From NCBI GenBank assembly GCA_024734495.1, contig JALMQS010000075.1, positions 5,192,832 through 5,256,831 of the forward strand: DNA of 64,000 nucleotides, read 5' to 3'. The stretch is from Forficula auricularia (lineage: Eukaryota > Arthropoda > Insecta > Dermaptera > Forficulidae). A program made the translations under genes and the position numbers. The notes beneath the pieces were generated by a model. It made no database searches. It saw only the letters and a list, made by a program, of their open reading frames with translations, and was not told the origin of the DNA. Positions 32,600 through 45,000 of this stretch are shown one piece after another. Position 1 is the first letter of the stretch. Each line of letters starts with the position of its first letter.

Positions 32600-33567
32600 C
32601 GAGCTGCTCCAGGCGTGCGCCTTCGGCACGCCCTCTACAGCTCGGCCCTCCGGGCAGGTGGCCCTGGCGGGCGGCGTCTAAGCATGTGATTATTAGGTCT
32701 GTAATATATATTTGTAATATTTTGCCCCCTCTTTCGCCCCCACGCACTCATTTTGGCTATTGATTTTTACAGCATACATTTTATATAGTCTTAAAAACTA
32801 ACATTACAAAATTTGATCTATATCGGAGAGAGTATTAATTTTTTGCCCCCACTCACATTTTGGGAGATTGAAATTATTTTTTAGATATTTGCAAATAAAT
32901 AACTCTCAGTTTTCTAAAGAGTAAATGTACAAAAAAGCTAAAAATTTCTATATTTTGCCCCCCCCCCTTCGCCCCACATACAGTCAATTTTGATAGTTGA
33001 TTTTTATAGGAATAGTTTCTTAAAGTAATAAATAATAACTCTACAAAATTTGATCAAGATAGGAGAGAGTTTTAATTTTTGCCCCCACTCACATTTTGGA
33101 TAGTTGGGAGTCGAATTTCAAAAAAACCTGAAATCACTTTTTAGATATTTGTATTTAAAATTTTATTAAGTAAAAATCAAGTAGATATCTTATCGTTCTT
33201 AATTGAAAATGCATAATTAGTGTAAACACAATGCAAAGATATTTTGCTCCTTTTGACCCCTTTAGGGGTCGAATTTCAAAAAATCCTGAAATTTTTCTTT
33301 AGATATTTTAATTTAGTATTTTTATAAGTAAAAAGCAAGTAGATATTTTATCGTCCTTAAGAGATATCGCATAATCAGTAAAAACACACTTTGCCCCATT
33401 TGACCCCCTTAGGGGTCGAATTTCGAAAAACCCTTTCTTAGTGAGCCCCTATGTCATAGATGTAATATCCTCTCCAAATTTCATGTTTCTATGTCCAGTG
33501 ATTCTGGCTGTTTTTATGAAGAGTGAGTGAGTGAGTGTATCGGGCAAAGAATTTTATATAATAGAGA
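32600..33567 (-). mobile_element. Non-autonomous Helitron, minus orientation
   Basis: On the minus strand it begins A|TCTCTATTATATAAAATT (33567) and ends with a 7-bp perfect hairpin GGCGTGCcgaaggcGCACGCC, then CAGCTCG|T (32600). Compared with the plus copy at 55143-56065, the 3' terminal CTAG is CTCG. Inside are G/C-run modules (ttttgccccc) and a (gagt)n run. No Rep/helicase. Confidence 0.65.
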
Positions 33568-34215
33568 TATACTTGATTGTATTGAGGATTATTCTATATT
33601 TACTCTAATATACGCTATTGATATATAGTATATACGTAATAAGTAAATTACAAAACTAATATCCAAACCTGAATTTTTGATTCGTCACTTCAGATTTTAG
33701 AGACAATTTAATTTGTTTCATATCATAATTTTCATTTTACAAAGACGAAAATTTCGAAAAATTGCCGAAATCCATATAAATTTAGATGGTAAATAAATTT
33801 AAATTTTGTAAATAGAAAACAATAACAAATTGTTAATGAAATATTCAATCAGACAAATGATAAAATATGAAATTTATTGAGAAATTGTAATTTTGTTTTT
33901 TTAAATAAATACATTTATTAATCTATATATACCAGGTAATAAAATGTAGGTGAGTATTTTATTTGTATACTCGAAATTGGGGAGAGGGGATGCTTGTAAA
34001 AAATTAAAAATTATTTATAAATCTGAATATAAGAGTTCAATCTGCCGATAGAAATAGATTTTAAATTTCTAAGAAAATCTCAAGAAATTGTATCATCTAT
34101 TAGATTCGAAATGGAATGAATTATATTAATTGTTAGAAGTGCTGTTTTTACCTACTCGGAAATCTAACCCAAGTGCCAAAATTAGTAATCCGGGCCAATC
34201 GACAACCCTTTTCTG

Positions 34216-34752
34216 ACATATAATTAACTCTTTATAAAATACACTATTAAAAATGAGTTTATTTTTTTGAAAATTGATATTTTTTTCCCCCTAAAATTCT
34301 CACAATCTTCCATTCCATTCGAAGAGAGTAAAAAAAGTAATTTTTTCGAAATATTCCAACGAAAGTATACTCTTTTTACTCTTTATAAAAAATACTATTA
34401 TAAATGAGTTTAGTTTTTTGAAAATTAATATTTTTTTCCCTTGAAATTCTCAAAAAACTTGATAAGGGTCCCCCTTTGTAAGATCTTCCCTTCGAAGAGA
34501 CAGTAAAAAAAGTAATTTTTTCTAGATATTCCAACGAAAGTATACTCTTTTTACTCTTTATAAAAAATACTATTATAAATGAGTTTAGTTTTTGAAAATT
34601 AATATTTTTTCCCTTGAAATTCTCAAAAAACTTGATAAGGGTCCCCCCTTTGTAAGATCTTCCCTTCGAAGAGACAGTAAAAAAAGTAATTTTTTTCTAG
34701 ATATTCCAACGAAAGTATACTCTTTTTACTCTTTATAAAAAAATACTATTAT
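34216..34752 (+). repeat. Tandem array, three units of about 180 bp
   Basis: Units share ctctttataaaaaatact, gaaaattaatattttt, tcccttcgaagaga and ccaacgaaagtatactc. Units 2 and 3 are almost identical, unit 1 diverged. Confidence 0.85.
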
Positions 34753-34765
34753 ATGCCTATGTTAC

Positions 34766-35412
34766 CTCATATCTCCGCCTATTGTGAACCAATTTTGAAA
34801 AAAAATTGCATTCGGTTCGGTCTAGCTTCCGATTGGTCCCATTTTTTTCATTGGTATTAGACCTTTTTTGTTAGGTTTGTTCAGGCCTAACTTCTTTGTT
34901 TATTAACCGATTTCGATGATTCTTTTTTATTGGAAAGGGGTATCTTAGGGATGATGCCATATTAATTTGGTCAAGTTTTGATGATATGATCACTATTAAT
35001 TACATCACTAAAAAGAGAAAAATAAAAATAATTTTTAAGAAAAAAATAAAACCGACTTCAAAAAAATTAAATGCAACAAATAAAATACACTAAAAGGTAT
35101 AAAATAATTATTATCTTATTTAGTTACAACTAAACGATGAAATATTAACATGAAATTACTTTTTGAAGTCGGTGCCAAACAAACTATGCCTATATAAGCG
35201 AGCGTACCCGCCAAACGTACTAAAAGTAAGATCCGTCGAGTGCGATTCATAAAAGGTATATGTTTGGCACCGACTTCAAAAAGTAATTTCATGTTAATAT
35301 TTCGTCGTTTAGTTGTAACTAAATAAGATAGTAATTATTTTATACCTTTTAGTGTATTTTATTTGTTGCATTTAATTTTTTTGAAATCGGTTTTATTTTT
35401 TCTTAAAAATTT
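34766..35412. mobile_element. Foldback/MITE with ACCGACTTCAAAAA arms
   Basis: The segment 35008-35172 is inverted at 35262-35410 with high identity, including CACCGACTTCAAAAAGTA. The preceding 34766-35000 (ccgatttcgatgattctttt) commonly accompanies this repeat in arthropods. The centre contains TATAAGCGAGCG. Non-coding. Confidence 0.7.
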
Positions 35413-35499
35413 TTTTTCACGTAATTGGCCTGGTCTATTTCTAAAACTAATATTTTTTTTTTTTTGACTTTTTGGCTTTTCGGCCTTTCTAGCCATAAG

Positions 35500-35640
35500 C
35501 CAATTTACGATACTATTTATTTTATTTAAATTTGTCTCTACCCAGGGGGTCAGATTTTATCCGGATGCCTCGAGTCGGATTCTAACCCGGGTCCACTTGG
35601 TTAGCAGGGTGATACGCTACCACCTAGCCTATCCGACCCC
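35500..35640 (-). mobile_element. tRNA-derived SINE fragment
   Basis: Minus strand: GGGGGTCGGATAGGCTAGG start, GGTGGTAGCG (box-A-like), GACCCGGGTTAGAATCCG (box B variant). T-rich at its left end. No full tRNA structure. Confidence 0.55.
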
Positions 35641-35951
35641 CCTAAAACTAACATTAAATTGTTCTAAAGTGAAAAAGAGCGGGTTCTTGTTCGGCTAACT
35701 CCGTATCTCCCCGGGCGTTTCCGGATTAAGACCACGTGCTCTGATCCTCTTCTCTGCTGCCATCTGTATTTGTACTTTTGCATTAGCAAACACCTTGCGC
35801 TTTATTAAAAAACATTTAAAGGACATGGATACATTCAAATGAAATAATATTATATAATCCCCTGGTAATTGTTTTGTTTTATAAAAATACGTTAGGAATT
35901 TGACATGAGATTTTTCTATTTATGAATTGATATTCAAATATAAATAATAAA

Positions 35952-36063
35952 ATGAATTATTCTTATTCTCCAAATGTTAACAAGAATTCTTCATGGAATG
36001 GTTCATATTTAAGATCAGATTATGAATATAATGTCCAGCAATTGGATATATACTATGGAATCG
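35952..36063 (+). CDS. PHKB: PHKB exon 1
   Basis: Residues 1-37, donor GTATGT. The last part (QQLDIYYGI) aligns with human LDHYYRI; the first 25 residues are not conserved. Intron 1 is only 68 bases. Confidence 0.85.
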
Positions 36064-39000
36064 GTATGTTCATTATTTTTTTATGTTTTTTTTTTATTTT
36101 TATTTTATAATGTTGAATTTCTTATTTTTAGTTAAAAGACAACTGCTCCGGTTCCAAAGCCCGACAACTGGATTATTTCCAGTTGTATCGACTGAAAAAG
36201 AAATTGGAAGTGTAAGGGAAAGTATTTATTGTGCGGTTGCTGTCTGGAGTCTCTACCAAGCGTATCGGTAAAATTAAAAATAATTAGAAATTCATAATCA
36301 TAACATTTGACATATACCAAGATTGCTTTTGACATTTCACTTCTATCATACTTGAAAGTTTTAATTTTTCTTTCATTTATAATTGTTAATTTTTAATAAT
36401 CATTAAGTATATCATTTTGAATAAACATAATCAAGTAGACGGGGATTGGGATTTGTTTACAAAACAAAATTATTTATAAATATTTTTCAAAAATATCCCC
36501 TGAATAACTAATTTAAAAAGTAAGTAAGAAATAAGCTGTCGTGTTCTGATGTGGCCATCCACTTGACTTTACCATACAACCTGGCACCTCACTTACATTA
36601 ATATTTAATAAAATTATTTATAATCATATAGGGGAGAGGGTTAGTTTTTGCATTTTTAGACTCCTAGGGGCACACTGATTATGTATATAAAATTTGGTTG
36701 AGTTTGGTAAATGGTCAAGATTTTCATTTTTTGACCCTCCACCCCCCTCCCCCATTTTGGGCGGTTAGTTTTTGCATTTTTAGACTTCTGGGGACCCACT
36801 GATTATGTATACAAAATTTGGTTGAGTTTGGTAAATGGCTAAGATTTTCATTTTTGACCTCCCCCCCCCCCATTTTGGGTGGTTAGTTTTTGCATTTTTA
36901 GACTTCTGGGGGCCAACTGATTAAGTATACAAAATTTGGTTGAGTTTGGTAAATGGCCAAGATTTTCATTTTTTGACCCCCCACCCCCATTTTAGGCGCC
37001 TAGATTTTGCATTTTTAGACTTCTGGGGGTCCACTGATTATGTATACAAAATTTGGTTGAGTTTGCTCAAACGACCAAGATTTTTAATTTTTAACCCCCG
37101 TTCACCCCCTTAATTTTGGGCCGATATGCACCAAAATCTAATCAGCTCTTAATCTCAATGGACCAAAACTACGTGTGAAATTTGGTTTCGATATTCACAC
37201 TAGTTTTTGAGCTAGCCCAGTCCACAAAAATTTGGTAACGCACAGACCAACTAACTGACAACCAGACTAACAGACATTTTGACAAAACAATTATTATCTC
37301 GAAAAATATAATTTTTTCGATGTTCACTTATTAGAGCTTTTTTGTAGAGCGAAATGCCATGGTTTCGCTCAATTTTTTTAATCGAAATAGTTTCAGCCGT
37401 TTTTTAGATATTTTGAAAAAAAGAAGGAAAAAAACCACTTTTTTCATGCACGATTACAATACTTGACCATACCCCTGTATGGTAAAGTAAAAAATATCAT
37501 ATGAGAATTTAGTTTCACGATATTCGTCATACTTTCTAAATATGATATATGATAAATCTCTTTATGGATTTTTGCTTTCAATAAAATCCTGGAAAGCCCA
37601 CCCTTGGGGCTGATTTTTTTTAATGCAATCTAATGCTCTTGTTGATGTGACCAAAATCTCATATCAAATTTATTATTTATCAAAACGCACAGCGTGCGCA
37701 GGCCAAGTTCGAGCATTAGCTTGGCCCTACAGGCTGTACGCTATTTACACGAACCAATTTCGACCCCTTGCAGCTCGGAATCTATTTGAGATACAAAGCT
37801 GAAATTATACACATATAATTATGTAATCTATCACGAAGAGAGTACCAAATTTCAATAATATAGCTTAAATAGATTCTGAGATATGGACCTGAGAAAATAG
37901 CTAATTTTGACACTCACTCACTGACAGGTCATCAAAACCTCTAGGGTACTTTCAATCATTCCAGCATCATGAAATATCGCCTGCTAGTAGAGTTTGGGAC
38001 ACAAACAAAGGAAAAATTCCAAAAATCCAAACTTTCTATCTTTCAACCCCTTCAAAATGGGGGGGGGGGTCAAAAATGAAAATTCAAGCCCGTTGGACCA
38101 AACTCAACCAAATTTTGTATACATATTCTGTTGGCCCCCTGAAGGCTAGAAATGCAAAAACTAACCACCCAAAATGGGGAGGAGGGTCATAAATGAAAAT
38201 TCTAGTCCGTTGGACTAAACTCAACCAAATTTTGTATACATATTCTGTCAGCCCCCTGAAGGCTAGAAATGCAAAAACTAACCACCCAAAATGGGGGGGG
38301 GGGTCAAAAATAAAAATTCTAGCCATTTGGACCAAAGGGCTTCCTCATAGCTTACAAAAAGCGCAGAGAAATTCCAACAAAAACATTCTTGAAAAAACAG
38401 GCCATGTTCGAAAAGTGGTGAAATCTAGTGAGTAGCCAAGTTATATTCGCCAAGAATAATTAGGTTGAGAAAATAGTAGATCTCTCAATTTAATCATTCT
38501 TGGTGAATTTAACTTGGCTAGACACTAGATTTCACCCCTTGGATAGAGTTTACAGAATGTGACGAGTTTCGTTAGATTATTATCTCAAGAAGAAAATTTT
38601 TAAAAGATATTTTTCTCACAGTGTGAGCTTGAATTAAAAATCCGAGACTGAAGATGGTTGTGAGTTAGTGAGTTAGTTCCAACTAAAAGAAAAAATATTT
38701 GTTTTATTTCACTTCGAGAGTGTTATACTGTATAACCGTCTCTCCTGGACTTTCATCACCTTATTTGTAGAAGAACGCTGCTTTATATAACTTTTTTACC
38801 GTATACCGAGTTTCCCCCACCCCTAAAATTTCGATTGAATCTATTTTGATATGAAGGAAAATTTTTAATTAGTAAACTTATTTACTTAAAGTTCATTTTA
38901 TTATAATTTTTTAATTTACTGTAAATAATATTTTCATTTTTTTGTTTTTTTAGACGTATTGATGATGATCGTGGCAAATCTTATGAACTTGGCCAATGTT

Positions 39001-42000
39001 CTGTTAAATGTATGCGTGGAATTCTTGAATGCTGGATTAAACAATCATCGAGAATTGAATTATTTAAAACCAATCAGTGTAACAAACACGCATTGCATTG
39101 TAAATTTAATATGCAAACTGGAAATGAAGTTTATTCTGATGATGAATATTCACACCTTCAGGTAAATTTATATTATGGATCATTATATATTATGACTGTC
39201 GTAGATGCAATGTGGATAAACCACGTCTTGGACCCTAATCAAGAGAGCAAGGCCACATGTGGCCTCGAAATGAATTTGAAATAAAGAAAAACTGAATTTA
39301 AAATAAAAAAAAAATTTAATTTGAACAGCAATAACTTTACAAAAGTTACATTTATCGGTATTAAAACTTATGTGGCCTCCTTTGTTACTGCTGTTTTAAA
39401 TGTGGCCTCTCAGGGTAAAAAGGTTCCCCACCTCTGGTATATACATTACTTTTATGTATATCACTAATATATTATTTCTAATATCATTATAAATAGTTAA
39501 TTAAGGTAGTTGATTCACCATATAGGTTTTCTTAGGATTTTTAGAAATTTAGATTATTATTATTATTTTTTTTAATAATAAATTATTAAAAACAAAAAAC
39601 TGAGCCTTGGACTTAATAAAAATAATATATTAGAGATATATCTATATTTATATGTATATACCAGAGGTGGGGAACCTGTGGCCTTTTTGAATTTCTTATA
39701 TGGCCTCGAAATGAATTTAAAATAAAGAAAAACTGAATTTAAAATAAAAAAAAAAAAATTTAATTTGAACAGCAATAACTTTACAAAAGTTACATTTATC
39801 GGTATTGAAACTTATGTGGCCTCCTTTGTTACTAATATTTTAAATGTGGCCTCTCAGGGTAAAAAGGTTCCCCGCCTCTGCTGTATACCAATGCATATGG
39901 TACGTAGATAGACAATAATATATCATATAAATTATATTTGAAGAGTTTTTCTTTCTGACTTAAAATAAAAGAGTTATAAAGAGAGGACAGGCAGATGAAT
40001 CACCCTGTATACTTATTCGAGACACTGATTAAATCCATTTTAATGTAAGTATAGAGTAGAGATTTGGGGATGGGAGGAGAAGAAGAAGATAGAGAAAATT
40101 GAAGGTGAATTCTTCAAATTAATAATGGCTGTAAAGAGGAACACACCTTATTACATATGGAGAAGAGAGATTGGAAGGTTTAAATTAAGATCATACCAGG
40201 CGAAAAGATTAGGCAATTATTTATAAAACATAAAAAGACATGGAAGTCAGTAGATAGCCAAAAAAAAGTATGCACAAAATAAATACTTAATTAGAAATAA
40301 AAACATTAAGACTATCTTGTCCGAGGTTTGGTACGATAGTATGTAGAGGGATTTAACAGTGCTTGTTTGGTGTTATACTTTCCCATTAATATTAAAAGAA
40401 TTATTTTCATTATACTTGGGTTGTTCCTTCGTCTAATCTACCATCCAAGAAAATATTTCAAATAAAGTAAATTAAAATTTTCAAAAGATCCCATTTTTTC
40501 CAAATGTATAATATTATATTCAACTTTTCTGTCTGATCAGATGATCTTCCCTAATCTTGAGGGTGTATTTATTAGTGTACAACCGAAGCTTCTGCTTGGA
40601 TCAAAATGGGCCGAAATTTTGGCCGAAGCCTAAGGTTTCTAAAATTTCCAAAACTGTACATTTAATTGACCAAAGTTTATTAAGAAAGAGAGTATTTATT
40701 TGTTAGTCTATTTTCGTACTAGTCGAGAAAAACTAAGACTGATTTGTAATTGTTAAATTACTTTTAATTAAGTAAATAAATGTTATAATTCACATTATTT
40801 CGAAATGTTATTATTTTTGACAAGTTTCAGGGTAATTTTAATCATCTTTAGAAGTTGTTAATACACAGTCAACATAAACCTTTAATTTAAAAGTTTTTAA
40901 AATCATTATATTATTCACTTTTAGCCAATCTTGAACTGAATTTCTTAAGGTTTTTAAGTCTTCGGACGAAGGTTGTGAGGATAGACGATTAAATCGGCTT
41001 CGGCCAGAAATCGGTCGGACACTAGTATTTATCTTTGGATTATTATTTTAATACCCACTACCTTGTCATATTGAATATATTATATACTATGTATTTAAAT
41101 TAAATTAGGTTGGAGTTGGTCGTGTTTCACAAGGAGAAAAAAATTAAAATACAAAGATTTTTTTAGTTTACTCTATATTTCGAGCTCTTAACTCATCGTC
41201 AGGAGAACATTGACTGAAGATAACATAAAATAATGAACAGAATTTATTTTAATATGATGGACAGTTATTTATGACTTAGTGTAAATATAAAAGAATTATC
41301 AGAGGATGGGATGGCCTTAAAGAGGGAGAGCCGAATGAACAGATGGAGAGGACAGACTAAGTTGGGAATAAAGAAAAGATATTTATACTTGGAAGGTGCC
41401 GAAAATTATGTATGTACCATAAAGGGGGCAATAAACAATAGAATGTGCTGGGGATGGAATAGTGAAAAAAAATTTATTTTTTATTTTTTATTTTTAAAAT
41501 TCAAATTAAATATTATTGATTAAAATGTCAATTATTGGTGAAGTTTTGATGTCTGTTTGATTGTTCAGGATGTTTTGATTAAGGTGTATGGCCTTTTTAA
41601 TTTCAGCTGACTCAAACAAATCCAATTTCCTGCTTTTTGAAATGAAATGTAAAGGGAGGGGTTTGGTCGATGAAGGTGAATGGTTGTGGTCAAACAAATG
41701 ATCTGCAAAGGCCGAGTTATAACTAGGAGGGGGGCATTTGGGTTCAAACTATTCACCTGTAGATTGCGAAGAGATCTCACATGTTCAACATGACGTTGAT
41801 TGAAAGATCTACCTGTTTACCCGATATAAAACGATTGACAGTCATCACATTGCAATTTATATACACCACTTTTTGTTATGGGTTTAATTATATCGATTTT
41901 ATTGTTAACCAATATGGATGAAAGGTTATTCCTTTTATTTCTTTATTCCCAACTGTCTGTCCTCCCCATCTGTTCATTCGGCTCTCCCTCTTTAAGGCCA

Positions 42001-45000
42001 TCCCATCCTCTGATAATTCTTTTATATTTACACTAAGTCATAAATAACTGTCCATCATATTAAAATAAATTCTGTTCATTCTTTTATGTTATCTTCAGTC
42101 AATGTTCTCCTGACGATGAGTTAAGAGCTCGAAATACATAGAGTAAACTAAAAAAAAATCTTTGTATTTTAATTTTTTTCTCCTTGTGAAACACCACCAA
42201 CTCCAACCGAATTTAATTTTAACAATGTTTCACTATAAACCAGCACCGCGTTCCCTAAATTTACTATGTATTTGTATATTGTCTAATCCCAAAATTATAA
42301 TCATAATAAATTATAATCACCCAGGTTTTCACAATTCTTTTCACTTTTTTTCTAGATTGATGTTGTTTCTCTGTATTTATTATTTTTGGTTCAAATGATA
42401 ACGTCAGGTCTGCAAATAATTTATACTCAAGTGGAAGTGGCTTTTATACAAAATTTGGTTTATTATGTAGAGCGAGCCTATAGGACACCTGACTTTGGCA
42501 TTTGGGAGAGGGGAAGCAAATATAATGACTGTACACCAGAAATTCATGCAAGGTATTGTTTTTTCAATTTTTATTTTACGTAATTAAAATCAATTAAACA
42601 TAAATTCTTTTATAGTGAATGCAAAGATTTAAGTATCTTTTTGAGTGTCTTTTTTTTTGGAAAAAGATGGAAATTATTTCAAAAATCAATCCAGACCTAT
42701 AATATTAATAAATGAATTTAACTTTTAAGGACCAATCATAGATTTTAGAGAAAATATTTTTACATTGCATATCAGAGAGGTTCGTCCCCTTAGGAATCGA
42801 ACCCAAGCGCTAACTAGCTTGCCGGGTCGTTAGCCAAACCTTTAAGACAAACATCTCTCTGACATGCAACATATATAAGAATTATAGCTAAAGATTTTTC
42901 ACTCCCTTCAACTCAAAGGGAAAGCAAAAAATCAGGTTAAACTGAAAAAAGTTTTCAGTGAGGGGCCCTTTAATTTTATAGTGAATGCAAAGATTTAAGT
43001 ATCTTTTTGAGTGTATTTTTTACTTTACCATACAGGGTATGGTAAAGTATTGTAATCGTGCATGAAAAAAGTGGTTTTTTCCTTCTTTTTTTCAAAATAT
43101 CTCAAAAACGGCTGAAACTATTTCGATTAAAAAAATTGAGCGAAAGCATTTCGGTCTATAAAAAAAGCCCAAATAAGTGAACATCGAAAAAATTATATTT
43201 TTCGAGATAATAATAGTTTTGTCAAAATGTCTGTTAGTCTGTCCGTCTGGTTATCTGGTTGTCCGTTAGTCTGTCTGTTAGTTAGTAAGTTAGTCTGTCT
43301 GTGCGTTACCAAATTTTTGTGGACGAGCTAGCTCAAAAACTAGTGGGAATATCGAAACCAAATTTCACACGTAGTTTTGGTCCATTGAGATTAAGAGCTG
43401 ATTAGATTTTGGTGCATATTGACCCAAAAGGGGTGGAGGGGGGGGGGGTTAAAAATTAAAAATCTAAATCGTTTGAGCAAACTCAACCAAATTTTGTATA
43501 CATAATCAGTGGGTCCCCAGGAGTCTAAAAATGCAAAAACTAACCGCCCGAAATGGGGGGGAGGGTACAAAAAAATGAAAATCTTTGCCATTTACCAAAC
43601 TCAACTAAATTTTGTATACATAATCAGTGGGTCCCATGAGTCTAAAAATGTAAAAACTAACTCCCCTACATGATTATAAATAATTTTATTGAAAATTAAA
43701 TATAAGTGAGGGGCCAGGTTGTATGGTAAAGTCAAGTGGATGGGCACATCAGAACACGTCAGCTTATTTGAAAAAAGATTGAAATTATTTCAAAAATAAA
43801 CCCAGACCTATAATATTAATAAATGAATTTGCTTTTAATAAAATTAAAGGGCCCCTCACTGAAAACTTTTTCAGTTTAGCCTGATTTTTTGCTTTTCCCT
43901 TTGAGTTAAAGGAAGTGAAAAATCTTTAGCTATAATTTTTATATCTGTTGCATGTCAGAGAGATGTTTGTCTTAAAGGTTTGGCTAACGGCCCGGCAAGC
44001 TAGTTAGCGCTTGGGTTCGATTCCTAAGATATACAATGTAAATATATATTTTCTCTAAAATCTATGATTGGTCCTTAAAAGTTAAATTCATTTATTAATA
44101 AATTCTTTTGTTATCTTTTATAATAATTTTTTGCGTTCACTTATAAAAAATCGGCCACCATCAGCTACGAAAGCTAGTTGTATGAGAATCCACACATAAT
44201 CATTATTAGGGCCCCCTGAGAAAGTAACTATTTCCCTGCCATTTGGAGCCCAGAGACTTATATTGAACTGATCAAAGAAGAATATATTTCTTCATTGCCA
44301 AAGATGCCAGTTTTCATAGTCTGGCAAAATTAACCAAGCTCTCATGTTGTGACCCTGAGACTGGTATGCGAGCTCCTAATCTTTCTTATTAATTAATCAC
44401 CTCTATACAGGGACCTACCCATAGGGCCCGACCCCTCCACCCGAATCTTCTTTGTTTATTTATTTATTATTTAAGACACAGAGAAAATTACCCTTGGACC
44501 CCCACATCCCTGACTCTCCACGCCCTGGACTCCAACCCCCGCCACCTGGGGGACGGACAAACATAGGTATATATTCAGGTACAAATGCCCTTTAGTAGGC
44601 CCCTGGATATAGGTACAGACACAGAAAGAAATACCCTTTATTACCAGCCAAACCCCCCCCCTGGACTCCACCACCTCTGGGGGGGGGTCATAGGTACATA
44701 GGTAGGTACAGAGGCAGGCACAAATATCGCGCGGAGAATTTACCACTGCTCGAAGCCCCTAAAACCTTAGTAAATTGGATATTGGATTGTATCTAAGTTT
44801 CTGAGATTGGCCCGTGATCCCGGCTTCTTTTCCTTCTACTCTGTTCTTTTCACGATGGAGGGGCTAGCCCATACAGGCCTTTAGGGGATGGACCTTCTGG
44901 TGTATCTCCTTCTCACATCAATATCATAAAAATAAACTGCAACGGATCGTTGCTAAACTTTATCCAAATTCATTTGAAATATTAATATGTTTCTTATTAG

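Larger units (their letters stand above)
30108..35951. promoter_or_regulatory. Intergenic region between two divergent genes
   Basis: The spacer between the start of the actin-like gene (minus) and PHKB (plus) must hold both promoters unless leader exons lie further away. No convincing TATA-initiator pair was found; almost all of it is repeats (listed separately). Confidence 0.4.

Noticed and set aside
34216..34752. CRISPR-like array
   Set aside because: Direct repeats are contiguous, about 180 bp and AT-rich; eukaryotic tandem repeat.
43391..43591. Repeated FIFxxPPPHFG-type peptide frames (also 38084-38335)
   Set aside because: Translation of the minisatellite module and its C/G runs, not a gene.
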